Source: an uncultured Saprospiraceae bacterium (GTDB lineage Bacteria > Bacteroidota > Bacteroidia > Chitinophagales > Saprospiraceae). From it: DNA of 64,000 nucleotides. Below are positions 55,405 through 64,000 of this stretch, piece after piece. The stretch's first letter is position 1. Every line of letters starts with the position of its first letter. The position numbers and the translations under genes are program-made. The stretch covers positions 372,001 through 436,000 of the forward strand of contig CALLPN010000003.1 of assembly GCA_938015435.1 (NCBI GenBank), read 5' to 3'. The notes under the pieces were generated by a model that searched no databases, was not told the DNA's origin, and worked only from the letters and a program-made list of their open reading frames with translations.

Positions 55405-57351
55405 ATGGTTAGATCAATATTGAACACTCTTCTATTCATGTGCCTCTCTTTGACGGTTTTTACTCAAGATTATACTGAGCGTAAAGACATCTCGAAAAAA
55501 GAAGTAAAGAAACTAAGAGAAGCTATAAGTGCAAGTAGATCTAATGATTCGGAAAAGGCTATCAAGGTTTATGATAAACTATTAAAGAAATATCCAGATT
55601 TTATTGAGATATATCTAAGAATGGGATCTATTCATTATCAAAAGAAGGACTACATTAATGCCAAGGATAATTTCCTTACAGCGATTGCCAAAGCTCCAGA
55701 ATATGATCCAGAAATGTATTTTAGTGCTGCCCTCACACTTCACGCTTTAGAAGAATATGATGCTGCAGGTTTTCACTTCGAAGGTTATCTCGAAAGGGGA
55801 GCGGCCAACAAAAGAAAAGAAGCCAAGGCAACTCGAATGATGCAAAACAGCAAATTTGCACATGAAGCATTAAAAAATCCGGTAACGACTCAGTTTGATA
55901 AACTACCAGAAAGTATCAATACCTCAGCTCGAGAATATGGAGCTACAGAATCGATAGATGGAGAGTCAATATTGTTTGTAAGAAGATATACTAGCTCTGA
56001 TGAACTAATGGTGGCTACTAAAGAGGGCGAGGATTATTTAGTTACCCCTGGATTTGCAGAGTTTGATGAGTTTGCAGAGATTGGTACTTTTAGTTTTTCA
56101 GCTAATGGAAAATTCCTAGTTTTTACGAGTTGTAATAATCGTGATGGATTTGGAGGTTGTGACCTTTACTATTCGCGAATCAAAAATGGAAAATGGATCT
56201 CACCAAGGAATATGGGTCCAACAATCAATACCCCAGCATGGGAATCTCAACCTAGCCTCTCTGCAGATGGAAGTGCATTATATTTTTCTAGTAATCGCAA
56301 AAATGGTTTAGGAGGAAAAGATATCTGGGTAAGTATAAGAGGAGGAGATCGCAATGGATGGACAATACCTCTTAATCTTGGTTCTAATATAAATACAAAA
56401 GACAATGAAGAGTCCCCATTCATCCACGCAGATGGATATACACTTTATTTTAGGTCTAACGGTTTACCTGGAATGGGTGATTTTGACAATTATTTCTCAG
56501 CTAGAAAAGGTGACCATCTATCTTGGGCTAAAGCATCTAATATGGGCTACCCAATCAATACAATAGGACACGATGGCGGGTTGACTGTATCATTGGATGG
56601 CGAAAGAGGCTATACTTCTTCGGATAGAGAATTTCTTGAAAATAGAAAAGAAAATACAAATCTTGAAGTTTTCACTTTCCCAATTCCTGAGTATGCTAAA
56701 CCTATAAGAACCACTTATCTCAAAGTAAATGTAGTAGATGCTGTAACGCAGAAACCTATTTCAGCTAACAATGTGGAATTAGCAGATGGAGAAAGTGGAA
56801 AGATGTTATCTAGAAACGTTGCTGAAGATGGAGTCTTCATCACAAGTCTACCTACGGGAAATTCTTATGGACTAAGTGTAGAGATGGAAGGCTATATTTT
56901 CCAATCAAGATATTTTGATCTCTCAGGATCTAATTCGGCTGTAGATCCTTTCGTAATCACGATTAAGATGGTACCTATACCAAAGGCCGAGTCGCCAGAT
57001 GTAATATATGATACACCCGTAGTGCTCAATAATATATTTTTCGAAACTGGATCGGCAAACCTTAAGGACGTTTCAATGGTAGAGATTAATAGACTAGCAG
57101 AAACGCTGAAATCACAACCCACACTGAAGATTCGGATACTTGGACACACCGATAATGTAGGAGATGAAATCGCCAATAAGAAGTTGTCAGAAGATAGAGC
57201 CAAAGCAGTCTATGATGCTCTAGCTACTAATGGTATAGTCTTATCAAGACTGAGCTTTATCGGAATAGGGGAGGCGGAACCTATTGATACAAATGATACA
57301 GCCGAAGGGAGACAGCGAAACCGAAGGACTGAATTTATGCTAATTCGATAA
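55405..57351 (+). CDS. PorE-like OmpA family protein (TPR, PD40, OmpA)
   Basis: This 648-residue exported protein has a signal peptide (~1-20), TPR repeats (~25-140, AIKVYDKLLKKYPDFIEIYLRMGSIHYQ), a PD40/WD40-like propeller (~175-420, WESQPSLSADGSALYFSSNR, NEESPFIHADGYTLYFRSNG), a carboxypeptidase regulatory-like domain (~435-520) and an OmpA peptidoglycan-binding domain (~540-648, NNIFFETGSANL, ILGHTDNVGD, RRTEFML). This order is that of PorE, the T9SS component of Porphyromonas gingivalis that anchors the trans-envelope complex to peptidoglycan. Paralogues with the same order exist, so orthology needs a tree. Confidence 0.88.
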   Translation: MVRSILNTLLFMCLSLTVFTQDYTERKDISKKEVKKLREAISASRSNDSEKAIKVYDKLLKKYPDFIEIYLRMGSIHYQKKDYINAKDNFLTAIAKAPEYDPEMYFSAALTLHALEEYDAAGFHFEGYLERGAANKRKEAKATRMMQNSKFAHEALKNPVTTQFDKLPESINTSAREYGATESIDGESILFVRRYTSSDELMVATKEGEDYLVTPGFAEFDEFAEIGTFSFSANGKFLVFTSCNNRDGFGGCDLYYSRIKNGKWISPRNMGPTINTPAWESQPSLSADGSALYFSSNRKNGLGGKDIWVSIRGGDRNGWTIPLNLGSNINTKDNEESPFIHADGYTLYFRSNGLPGMGDFDNYFSARKGDHLSWAKASNMGYPINTIGHDGGLTVSLDGERGYTSSDREFLENRKENTNLEVFTFPIPEYAKPIRTTYLKVNVVDAVTQKPISANNVELADGESGKMLSRNVAEDGVFITSLPTGNSYGLSVEMEGYIFQSRYFDLSGSNSAVDPFVITIKMVPIPKAESPDVIYDTPVVLNNIFFETGSANLKDVSMVEINRLAETLKSQPTLKIRILGHTDNVGDEIANKKLSEDRAKAVYDALATNGIVLSRLSFIGIGEAEPIDTNDTAEGRQRNRRTEFMLIR

Positions 57352-57367
57352 GAAGGTAAATTCTATT

Positions 57368-57584
57368 AATGTGTGAAGTGATCAGTAAGCTTTCCAAAAT
57401 TGCTGAGCACGAGCTATTACGAAAGAAGGAGCTAGGCCTGTTGCATGCTAGTATGAAAAATTATTTCTGCTCACCAATCTCTCCCTCAGGTCGAGCTTGC
57501 CGATCAGAAATCAGAAACGTATCAATAACTGCAAAAGCAAGTTGGCGATGTGATCTGTAAGAACTAAAGGATTACTATGCAATA
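57368..57584 (+). repeat. Palindromic dispersed element, copy 2
   Basis: The same ~210-bp layout as copy 1 (36216-36424): a shared start AATGTGyGAAGTGATCAGTAAGCT, left arm 57381-57409, inverse right arm 57468-57507, a shared CAGAAACGT block, then a third left-type half-arm (57551-57584). It begins 17 bp after the PorE-like stop. A 63-codon open frame across it (57369-57560) is a by-product of the repeat and not a gene. Confidence 0.72.
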
Positions 57585-57744
57585 CTCAACTATCTATATT
57601 ATAACCATGAAGAGTAAGTGAAATAGGGGTTTGGTGGAAGGTTATTACAGACGGAATGATACAGTAATTGGGTATGTCTATCATGATTAATGATTAACAA
57701 GGAAGTTAGCTTCTTCTAAAAGTACAAACTCAATCTACTATCCT

Positions 57745-57752
57745 TACTTTTG
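57745..57752 (+). promoter_or_regulatory. -7 element of rlmD
   Basis: TACTTTTG fits TAnnTTTG exactly, 19 bp before the ATG. Confidence 0.5.
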
Positions 57753-57771
57753 CGCTATTAATAATAACACG

Positions 57772-59190
57772 ATGGGTAGAAGACACAAACGGAAAAAGGT
57801 AGTAGAAGACGTAGTAATGACAGGGATTGCTGATAAAGGCAAAGCGGTTGGTAGAGCACCTTCAGGTGAAGTACTATTCGTAGATGGAGCGGTACCAGGT
57901 GATGTCGTGGATGTCCTTGTACTGCGTAAGAAGAAATCTTTTGGACAAGGGATTGTTCAAGAATTTAAATCTTATTCGGAAGATAGAGTAAAACCAATCT
58001 GCCAACACTTTGATGATTGTGGTGGTTGCAAGTGGCAGCACCTGAGTTATGAAGCGCAGATCAGACATAAGCATACAACCGTAGTAGATGCTATGCGTAA
58101 GATTGCTAAGATTCCTACAGATGATATATCACTGATCAAAGGCTGTGAAGAGACGGAGTATTACCGTAATAAAGTCGAATATAGTTTCTCTAATAAAAGA
58201 TGGATTACCGAAGCAGAAGCAGCTTCCGAAGAGGAGGTAGTGCAACACCCTGCATTTGGATTCCATAGAGCTGGTGCCTGGGATAAGATTATAGATATAC
58301 ACACTTGTCACTTACAAGATACGGTTTCAGATCAGATGCGTAATGCAATCCGTGACTATACCATGGAGCGCGAAATCACATACTATGATCCACGTGAGCA
58401 TAAAGGTATGATGCGTAATATGATCGTAAGAAACACAACTCTGGGTCACTGGATGGTGATTGTTAGTTTTGGAGAGCCGCAGATGGAAATAGTAGAAGGA
58501 GTAATGGCATTCCTCAAAGAATCGTTTCCGCAGATTACATCACTTCATTATGTAATTAATCAAAAGCTGAATGATACGATCCTAGATCAAGACATCATCT
58601 GCTACGATGGAGATCCTTTTATAATAGAACAGCTAGGAGATTGTAAATACAAAATTGGTCCTAAGTCATTTTTTCAGACTAATAGTAAGCAAGCAAAGGT
58701 GTTATATGATGTTGTCAAAGATTATGCGCAGCTTGAGCCTGAGATGAATGTATACGATCTTTATACTGGATTAGGAAGTATAGCTCTATATCTTGCAAAT
58801 GAATGTAAGCAAGTCGTAGGAATCGAAGAGGTGGAGCCAGCGATTGTAGATGCAAGGACAAATGCCGATCTTAATGGAATCGAAAATTCTGTTTTCTATG
58901 CTGGTGATGTAAAAGATGTACTGACCGAAGCATTTAGAGATATTCATGGAAGTCCAGATGTAGTTATCACAGATCCACCTAGAGCGGGAATGCATGCTGA
59001 TGTGATTAAAACCTTACTTTCTCTGGCAGCGCCAAGGATCGTATATGTTAGTTGTAATCCTGGGACCCAAGCAAGAGATATCGCATTGCTTTCGGAAAAA
59101 TATGAAATGATAAAGATGCAACCTGTAGATATGTTTCCACATACGCATCATATAGAAAATGTGGCTTTATTAGAACTAAAGAAGGCTTAG
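57772..59190 (+). CDS. rlmD: 23S rRNA (uracil-C5) methyltransferase RlmD-like
   Basis: This 472-residue SAM-dependent RNA methyltransferase has a TRAM domain (~10-65, GIADKGKAVGR ... VPGDVVDVLV), a [4Fe-4S] cluster motif ICQHFDDCGGCKWQ (~76-92) with a fourth Cys at HTCHL (~178), a SAM site (VYDLYTGLGSIALYLA), DPPRAG and the catalytic Cys in YVSCNPGTQARD (~426). These assign it to the RlmD/RumA-TrmA group (COG2265); whether the target is U1939 or another uridine is inferred by name only. A small gene follows 15 bp later. Confidence 0.9.
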   Translation: MGRRHKRKKVVEDVVMTGIADKGKAVGRAPSGEVLFVDGAVPGDVVDVLVLRKKKSFGQGIVQEFKSYSEDRVKPICQHFDDCGGCKWQHLSYEAQIRHKHTTVVDAMRKIAKIPTDDISLIKGCEETEYYRNKVEYSFSNKRWITEAEAASEEEVVQHPAFGFHRAGAWDKIIDIHTCHLQDTVSDQMRNAIRDYTMEREITYYDPREHKGMMRNMIVRNTTLGHWMVIVSFGEPQMEIVEGVMAFLKESFPQITSLHYVINQKLNDTILDQDIICYDGDPFIIEQLGDCKYKIGPKSFFQTNSKQAKVLYDVVKDYAQLEPEMNVYDLYTGLGSIALYLANECKQVVGIEEVEPAIVDARTNADLNGIENSVFYAGDVKDVLTEAFRDIHGSPDVVITDPPRAGMHADVIKTLLSLAAPRIVYVSCNPGTQARDIALLSEKYEMIKMQPVDMFPHTHHIENVALLELKKA

Positions 59191-59205
59191 AAGAGTAATA
59201 GAAAT

Positions 59206-59556
59206 ATGTCAGAATTAGAAAAATTCCTTCGATTAGAAGAACAACTAAAGCCCTACATCAAAATGATGTCTCAGGCTGCGGAAACTGTAATCGTGCAAGA
59301 AGTATCTAAGTATCCAATATTCGTTGTGCATCAGCAAGAGGTGAATATCGGTATACCATTATTAGATAAAGAAGCGAATAAGACACCATGGTCCATTAAT
59401 GCCTCTACGCTAGAAGAGTTCGTCTCTAAGCAGATTGTATTTGAAGAGAAGGTTGATGAATTTCGTGAAAACTATAAAAGCCAACAGGATTATTTGTGCA
59501 TTTTCGCATTGAGTGAATTAGGTGCACAGTTCATATATATTCCTAAGAACGTGTAA
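59206..59556 (+). CDS. Small conserved protein of unknown function
   Basis: This 116-residue acidic protein lies 15 bp after rlmD, probably in the same transcript. I do not recognise a family. It has an N-terminal helix with an EEQLKPYIKMMSQAAETV pattern, a short mixed beta part (PIFVVHQQEVNIGIPL) and a C-terminal strand (LCIFALSELGAQFIYIP). It has no signal, membrane segment or metal motif. Codon use and length look like a real gene. Confidence 0.75.
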   Translation: MSELEKFLRLEEQLKPYIKMMSQAAETVIVQEVSKYPIFVVHQQEVNIGIPLLDKEANKTPWSINASTLEEFVSKQIVFEEKVDEFRENYKSQQDYLCIFALSELGAQFIYIPKNV

Positions 59557-59654
59557 TCGAGGCTTTAGTCTAGTACTAATTATCATTATTCATTTCTTGG
59601 TAGAAATAAGATTATGGACTAACGGAATTTTGAGATTTAGTTAAGCGGATTGCT

Positions 59655-59674
59655 AAAAAAGAGGCTAAAGCCTC
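59655..59674 (-). terminator. Terminator of the metallophosphoesterase gene
   Basis: On the minus strand GAGGC-tttA-GCCTC is followed directly by TTTTTT, a compact intrinsic terminator 9 bp after the gene's stop. Its CGAGGCTTTAG half recurs inverted at 59557-59568 beyond the small + strand gene. Confidence 0.75.
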
Positions 59675-59682
59675 GACTACGA

Positions 59683-60516
59683 TTAGACCAACTCAAAGAG
59701 TGTAATCTCAGGACGCACATTAAATCGGACTTGCCATAGATGCCCCAGAGCACGATTGATATACATATGTCTCCCATCTCCGAGGTCGACGGCTCCAGCT
59801 GAGTAATTCTTATTTTTTACCGGAAGCAAAGGCGGATTGAGGAATGGAGATTTGCATTGTCCTCCATGGGTATGTCCAGAAAGTATCCATCCTTGGTACC
59901 CATCCCAAATGTCTAGATCAGCAACATCAGGATTATGGTTTAGCAGAAGATTAGCTGAGGTATTATCTACTTTGCTCATAATATTACTAGGTTGAAATTT
60001 TGTGCCCCAGTAATCATCTAGGCCGACTATATTAAGTCCCTCGAAGGATTGCTGATCATTACGTAGTACTGTAATGCCGCTATCTGTTAGTATTTGAGAG
60101 ATATCATCGGCTACATGATCTTGACTCCAAGCGTGACCGTAGTCATGGTTGCCTAATATTCCAGCAGTTCCAAGTTTTCCTCTGACAGTATACTGCATCA
60201 CTTCTTTTAGCTGAGTTAGTTGCTTACTATTTTTCCAACTTACATAATCACCAGTATAGACTACGAAGTCAGGTTGAAGTTGAGCTACTTTTTGGAAAGA
60301 ATCAATCAAATATTGGTAATCAAATCTGTCTCCTACATGAATATCACTGATTTGCATCACAGTTTTACCTAAGAGTTCTTTGGGTAGATTATTAATCTTC
60401 ATTTTTTGGTGTACGATCTCAAGCCAAAAGGGCTCTATCTGCCAAGAATAAAGGCCTGTGAGTACAGCGGCTCCGGTTATAGCGGTTAGGCTTTTTGCAA
60501 ATGTTCTACGATTCAT
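59683..60516 (-). CDS. Metallophosphoesterase with Tat-like signal (YkuE-like)
   Basis: This 277-residue protein has metal motifs ISDIHVGD (D-x-H), YTGDY (GD), GILGNHDYGH (GNHD), LNHNPD and SGHTHGGQ, complete for a two-metal calcineurin-like phosphoesterase. The N-terminus NRRTFAKS followed by a hydrophobic stretch (AITGAAVLTGLYSW) resembles a twin-arginine signal, so the enzyme probably acts outside the cytoplasm. YkuE/YaeI-type enzymes act on phospholipid-like pyrophosphates; the substrate here is unknown. Confidence 0.9.
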   Translation of the reverse strand: MNRRTFAKSLTAITGAAVLTGLYSWQIEPFWLEIVHQKMKINNLPKELLGKTVMQISDIHVGDRFDYQYLIDSFQKVAQLQPDFVVYTGDYVSWKNSKQLTQLKEVMQYTVRGKLGTAGILGNHDYGHAWSQDHVADDISQILTDSGITVLRNDQQSFEGLNIVGLDDYWGTKFQPSNIMSKVDNTSANLLLNHNPDVADLDIWDGYQGWILSGHTHGGQCKSPFLNPPLLPVKNKNYSAGAVDLGDGRHMYINRALGHLWQVRFNVRPEITLFELV

Positions 60517-60698
60517 GATATAGTAACGGTTATTGGAGATAGTTATGTTTTATAAAATGGTTATTTTGGAATACATTGCTTACAAGAGTAATCGTGTATT
60601 GATCTAACTAATTTTGCTTCTGGTGTTTATATGTGTAAAATTGTGAATAGAAATAATTTAGTGCATTCTATTAAATCTAAATAAGTGACTTTAGCTTT

Positions 60699-60717
60699 CT
60701 TGTAGAAACTCTACAAG
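60699..60717 (+). other. Small hairpin before the 60741 gene
   Basis: A 7-bp perfect stem CTTGTAG/CTACAAG with loop AAACT lies 23 bp before the start codon. It may be a leader hairpin; no -7 element is seen. Confidence 0.35.
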
Positions 60718-60740
60718 TTGGCTATTTATAATATTGAAAG

Positions 60741-62240
60741 ATGGATTATAATTTACTTCGATTTCATGTTTTGTTGAGTATGTTTTTTTCGATGCAAGTC
60801 GCACATTCTCAAGAGAAATTCAATAAAATATACCTCTACGAGCAAGAACTTATCCGTAACGAAGTCTTACATGAAACAGAAGAGGCATTCTATGCCATAG
60901 GATACGCTGATGACAACTCTAATGTTACGGTAGGAATCCATATTTCAAAACATGATAAGGTTAGTGGAGAATTATTAAATACTACATATTTCGCTATAGA
61001 TAGCACTTGGAGTTTTTTGGAACATTCGAATGATGTTTACCAGAAAGGTAATTCTTTGATTTTTGGGTTGAAAGGAGATCAACTGTATACTCTTGAATAC
61101 AATTTATTATCCGCAGAGATTAATATATTGGATGCTGTTCCTTTCCTTGAGGAATGGACTGGAGTCTACCAATACGATTTGTTAATCTTCAATGACACCA
61201 CCTTGTATGTAATAAAGTATTTTCTAGAGGGAGATAGCACTAACCTTGGCTTTTTTTTCACATATCCTGATGGTACACATGAATTCAAACCATTAGCTAA
61301 AACGGATAGTCTAGCGACTCTTGGTTTGATGATGAAAAGAGATAACGGCAACTATATGCTTTTTAGCCATTTGCGAGGCGAAAACGTATTTTGGGATAGA
61401 TCCCTTGCTTTCTTTGAACTCGATCAAGATCTTAATGTATTAAATAGTTATTACACGATCAATACTGATGGGTATATCACTCCTAGAAGCATATTGCCAA
61501 TCAATAATCAAGAAGTACTCGTATTATCTTATTTTTATGATTGGGATTACATCAGAGATAGATATGCTTATAGTCATCAGATATTGAGATATCATATAGA
61601 TAACCGAGAGATAGTTTGGTCTCATAATTATGGTTTTCCTGCGTCTACTAATATAGACGGCGGTAAAATTGTAGCCTCTCACGAAGCGGATCATTATTTA
61701 TATTGTACTACTGCAGTGAGATCTGATGCCACGGTTGATTCATTTAATACCATAGGACGAGTCGTTAAGATAGATGATGAGGGTAGTCAGGTTTGGCAAA
61801 AAAATTATTCCTTTTATTCAAATCATGGAGCTTATCACAATTTATTCGATATCATTGCTACAACAGATAATAATTATCTAGTAGGTGGAACAGCAAGAGG
61901 AAATCGCCCATACGGCTGGTTGCTAAAAATAAACGAATCAGGAGAGCTGTTAGGCGATAGCTTAGTCAATGTAACTTGGACTGAAGATGAATGGAATAAA
62001 GACATACAGATCTACCCTAATCCTACTATCGATCATATCTACATCAATCAAAATAAACTTGACCAGGTTACTTATCAGTTACATGATATCAATGGAAAAT
62101 TCGTCAAAGAAATCAATATCAATGCACGAGATCAAGGAGTGATTTGGGATGTGTCTGATTTGATTAGTGGAAGCTATTTTATAAGGATGTTGAAAAATGG
62201 AGAAACGATAGGTTCTACTATTATAATTAAGCATGATTAG
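60741..62240 (+). CDS. Secreted protein with T9SS type A sorting domain
   Basis: This 499-residue protein has a signal peptide (~1-23, ending AHSQ). The middle looks like a beta-propeller of short strands (RWVKIDDEG / QVWQKNYSF type repeats), similar in style to the 17889 product but without its type B end. The C-terminal ~75 residues (DIQIYPNPTIDHIYIN, then YQLHDINGKFV, then LISGSYFIRMLKNGE) are a T9SS type A sorting domain, with the usual YPNP start. It should be exported and anchored at the surface. Its function is unknown. Confidence 0.85.
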   Translation: MDYNLLRFHVLLSMFFSMQVAHSQEKFNKIYLYEQELIRNEVLHETEEAFYAIGYADDNSNVTVGIHISKHDKVSGELLNTTYFAIDSTWSFLEHSNDVYQKGNSLIFGLKGDQLYTLEYNLLSAEINILDAVPFLEEWTGVYQYDLLIFNDTTLYVIKYFLEGDSTNLGFFFTYPDGTHEFKPLAKTDSLATLGLMMKRDNGNYMLFSHLRGENVFWDRSLAFFELDQDLNVLNSYYTINTDGYITPRSILPINNQEVLVLSYFYDWDYIRDRYAYSHQILRYHIDNREIVWSHNYGFPASTNIDGGKIVASHEADHYLYCTTAVRSDATVDSFNTIGRVVKIDDEGSQVWQKNYSFYSNHGAYHNLFDIIATTDNNYLVGGTARGNRPYGWLLKINESGELLGDSLVNVTWTEDEWNKDIQIYPNPTIDHIYINQNKLDQVTYQLHDINGKFVKEININARDQGVIWDVSDLISGSYFIRMLKNGETIGSTIIIKHD

Positions 62241-62260
62241 AGGATGATCAATAACATAGG

Positions 62261-62288
62261 TTGTTGTGCGATTAAGGTTGCGCAACAA
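62261..62288 (+). terminator. Stem-loop after the T9SS type A gene
   Basis: A 10-bp stem with two G-U pairs (TTGTTGTGCG with TGCGCAACAA) has an 8-base loop. No T tract follows. Confidence 0.45.
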
Positions 62289-62394
62289 TAGTCGTTCTAA
62301 TATTCGTAACTAAAGCAGGGATATCTATATAATCTGGGTTTAAATAAATTTCTAGTACAGTATTTGCATTAAACATATTATAAAATATCTATAT

Positions 62395-63258
62395 ATGAAA
62401 GGAATCATACTCGCTGGAGGACTCGGTACTAGATTATATCCGCTCACATTAGCATGTAGTAAGCAGATGATGCCAGTCTATGATAAGCCAATGATCTACT
62501 ATCCATTGAGTACGCTTATGGGTGCTGGTATTAGTGAAATCGCTATCATATCTACACCTCAGGATCTACCTAATTTCGAAAAACTGTTAGGCAATGGAAG
62601 TGACATAGGCTGTAAGTTTACATACATCCCTCAATATGAACCCAATGGTCTAGCTCAAGCATTTGTGCTAGGAGAAGACTTTATTGATGGAGATGATGTC
62701 GCCTTGGTCCTAGGAGATAATATTTTTCACGGTAGTGGTATGATGGACCTTATGCAATCATTCAATAAGCCGCAGGGTGGAGTGGTATTCGCGTATCAAG
62801 TATCTGATCCAGAAAGATACGGAGTCGTAGAGTTTGATGATGATAATAATGCGCTATCGATAGAAGAGAAACCAGAAAACCCAAAGTCTAATTTTGCGGT
62901 ACCGGGCTTATATTTCTATGATAATAGTGTTGTAGAAGTGGCTAAAAATCTCAAACCTAGTCCAAGGGGAGAATATGAAATTACGGATGTCAACAAACAT
63001 TATCTTGAGACTGGGAAACTCAAAGTGGCGGTATTAAGTAGAGGTGTAGCTTGGTTAGACACAGGTACTCATGACTCTCTGATACAAGCTGGGCAGTATA
63101 TCCAAGTCATAGAGCATAGACAAGGTCTCAAAGTAGGATGTATCGAGGAAGTGGCTTTTAGAATGGGATTTATCGATGAGGATCAACTTAAGGTATTAGG
63201 TCATAAGTATATCAAAAGTGGATATGGCGAGTATTTGTTGGCTTTGTTAGATGAGTAA
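62395..63258 (+). CDS. rfbA: Glucose-1-phosphate thymidylyltransferase
   Basis: This enzyme makes dTDP-glucose, the first step towards dTDP-L-rhamnose. The 287-residue protein begins [18 protein letters not shown] (nucleotide-binding loop), with [16 protein letters not shown], the GDNIFHGSG metal/sugar-phosphate region, PGLYFYDN and the C-terminal [11 protein letters not shown]. All are RmlA hallmarks. No rfbB/C/D neighbour follows within the window; an unrelated lipoprotein gene starts 41 bp later. Confidence 0.95.
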   Translation: MKGIILAGGLGTRLYPLTLACSKQMMPVYDKPMIYYPLSTLMGAGISEIAIISTPQDLPNFEKLLGNGSDIGCKFTYIPQYEPNGLAQAFVLGEDFIDGDDVALVLGDNIFHGSGMMDLMQSFNKPQGGVVFAYQVSDPERYGVVEFDDDNNALSIEEKPENPKSNFAVPGLYFYDNSVVEVAKNLKPSPRGEYEITDVNKHYLETGKLKVAVLSRGVAWLDTGTHDSLIQAGQYIQVIEHRQGLKVGCIEEVAFRMGFIDEDQLKVLGHKYIKSGYGEYLLALLDE

Positions 63259-63298
63259 CTGCAACTTTAATAATAATATCAGTGAATTTACTAAGAAT

Positions 63299-64000
63299 AT
63301 GATTGACCATAAAAAGATCAATTACTTTAGTTTGATTATTGTGTTGAGCATATTATTCTCATGTTCAAGATCATTAGAATTAGTTAATAGTTCTAATGTT
63401 ACAAATACTATAAAGCCAAAGCCTCAAAAGATTTGGTCTTGGACAAAAGAAAGTAAGCCATTCTACGTAGATCAAAATATCGATGCAGTAGATACTATTG
63501 TTTATTCATACGATTCGCTCTATAGACTTGAGTTTATCTATCAGATTGTCGACCTTCAGGGTAAAGATTACTGGTCTAATGATTCTTTAAGATTTGTATA
63601 TCAAGATGCTCAGGATAGTGTAGATCACCAAATAGAATATTCTACATACAAAAATGGGGACCTAAGAAGTGATACAACATTCTTTATTAGAGATAGTATG
63701 GGTCGTGTTATTCATGAGAGCTCTAAGTTTATTCATGACGATTTCTATAACAGTTACACTAGTTATATCTATAACATTAAAGGTGACCCAATAAGTAAAA
63801 CGGTAACCAATGAAGTCGGCGCGATAAAGAAAAAAACCTTGTGGACTTATCTGAGTTCTGATCGACGGACAATTGAACAATCTATTATCTATAAATCTGG
63901 AGGTTTGGAATCATTTCGTACAGTGGACACTATAGATATAAGCATAGATAGCCTGATTACAAAGATCTCTGACTATTCGACAAACTACCATGGAAATAAG
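63299..64000 (+). CDS. Lipoprotein, 3' end beyond the window
   Basis: An open frame of 234 codons from the ATG at 63299 runs off the right edge without a stop. It begins with a lipoprotein signal (YFSLIIVLSILFSCSRS, lipobox LFSC). The mature part has repeated strand pairs with DS turns (YSYDSLYRLEFIY, YEYSTYKNGDLRSDTT-like, FIRDSMGRVIHESS), a pattern of RHS/YD-like or beta-strand repeat lipoproteins, but no family is certain. It is 41 bp downstream of rfbA. Confidence 0.72.
   Translation, partial: MIDHKKINYFSLIIVLSILFSCSRSLELVNSSNVTNTIKPKPQKIWSWTKESKPFYVDQNIDAVDTIVYSYDSLYRLEFIYQIVDLQGKDYWSNDSLRFVYQDAQDSVDHQIEYSTYKNGDLRSDTTFFIRDSMGRVIHESSKFIHDDFYNSYTSYIYNIKGDPISKTVTNEVGAIKKKTLWTYLSSDRRTIEQSIIYKSGGLESFRTVDTIDISIDSLITKISDYSTNYHGNK

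Overview
The window is about 36% GC and looks like a chromosomal segment of a Bacteroidota bacterium, most likely Saprospiria (Saprospiraceae-like) and probably marine. The reasons are several type IX secretion (T9SS) cargo and component genes, SusC-like TonB receptor architecture, a six-gene Na+-translocating NADH:quinone reductase (nqr) operon, promoters of the Bacteroidota form TAnnTTTG (-7), and few Shine-Dalgarno sequences. The genus assignment is inference. I see no tRNA, rRNA, CRISPR array, transposase or prophage gene. The interest lies in gene pairs, non-coding structure and unusual protein architectures rather than in an island.

Layout. 1-8900: a surface module with a TonB-dependent receptor (5' end cut by the window), a 1404-residue secreted protein and a PorV/PorQ-like barrel. 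9046-13048: greA, a HIT hydrolase, mnmG, methylmalonyl-CoA epimerase and a TauE/SafE permease. 13183-17762: lipid metabolism (acyl-CoA dehydrogenase, SCP2-like protein, long-chain acyl-CoA synthetase), interrupted by a 590-bp gap that holds a candidate structured RNA. 17889-22661: a T9SS type B secreted protein, a DUF1015 protein and an amidohydrolase. 22965-26319 (minus): gyrB, an ECF sigma factor and a small anti-sigma-like protein; tsaE is divergent from gyrB. 27097-32240 (minus): mfd, a small barrel protein and a GSCFA-domain protein. 32421-34849: a tightly coupled pair, an unknown protein followed by a cytoplasmic trypsin-like protease with a zinc ribbon and a chaperone-like domain. 35098-36147: PorP/SprF. 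36621-43423: nqrABCDEF, with an unusual membrane-anchor extension on NqrA. 43689-49463: alpha/beta hydrolase, M28 peptidase, PD40 lipoprotein, CmpX-like membrane protein, SPOR protein. 49974-57351: BNR-repeat T9SS protein, xerD, TPR protein, PorE-like OmpA protein. 57772-64000: rlmD, a small unknown protein, a metallophosphoesterase, a T9SS type A protein, rfbA, and a lipoprotein gene that runs off the right edge.

How it works together. Outer-membrane and T9SS functions recur throughout (PorV-like, PorP/SprF, PorE-like, and at least three cargo proteins with C-terminal sorting domains), so this organism exports and displays large surface proteins. NQR supplies a sodium motive force, and the fatty-acid genes feed acyl-CoA oxidation. 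The best candidates for something undescribed are: the 32421-34849 protease pair; a roughly 210-bp palindromic repeat present twice, each time directly behind a T9SS-type gene; the structured RNA candidate at 15443-15660; and the N-terminally extended NqrA.
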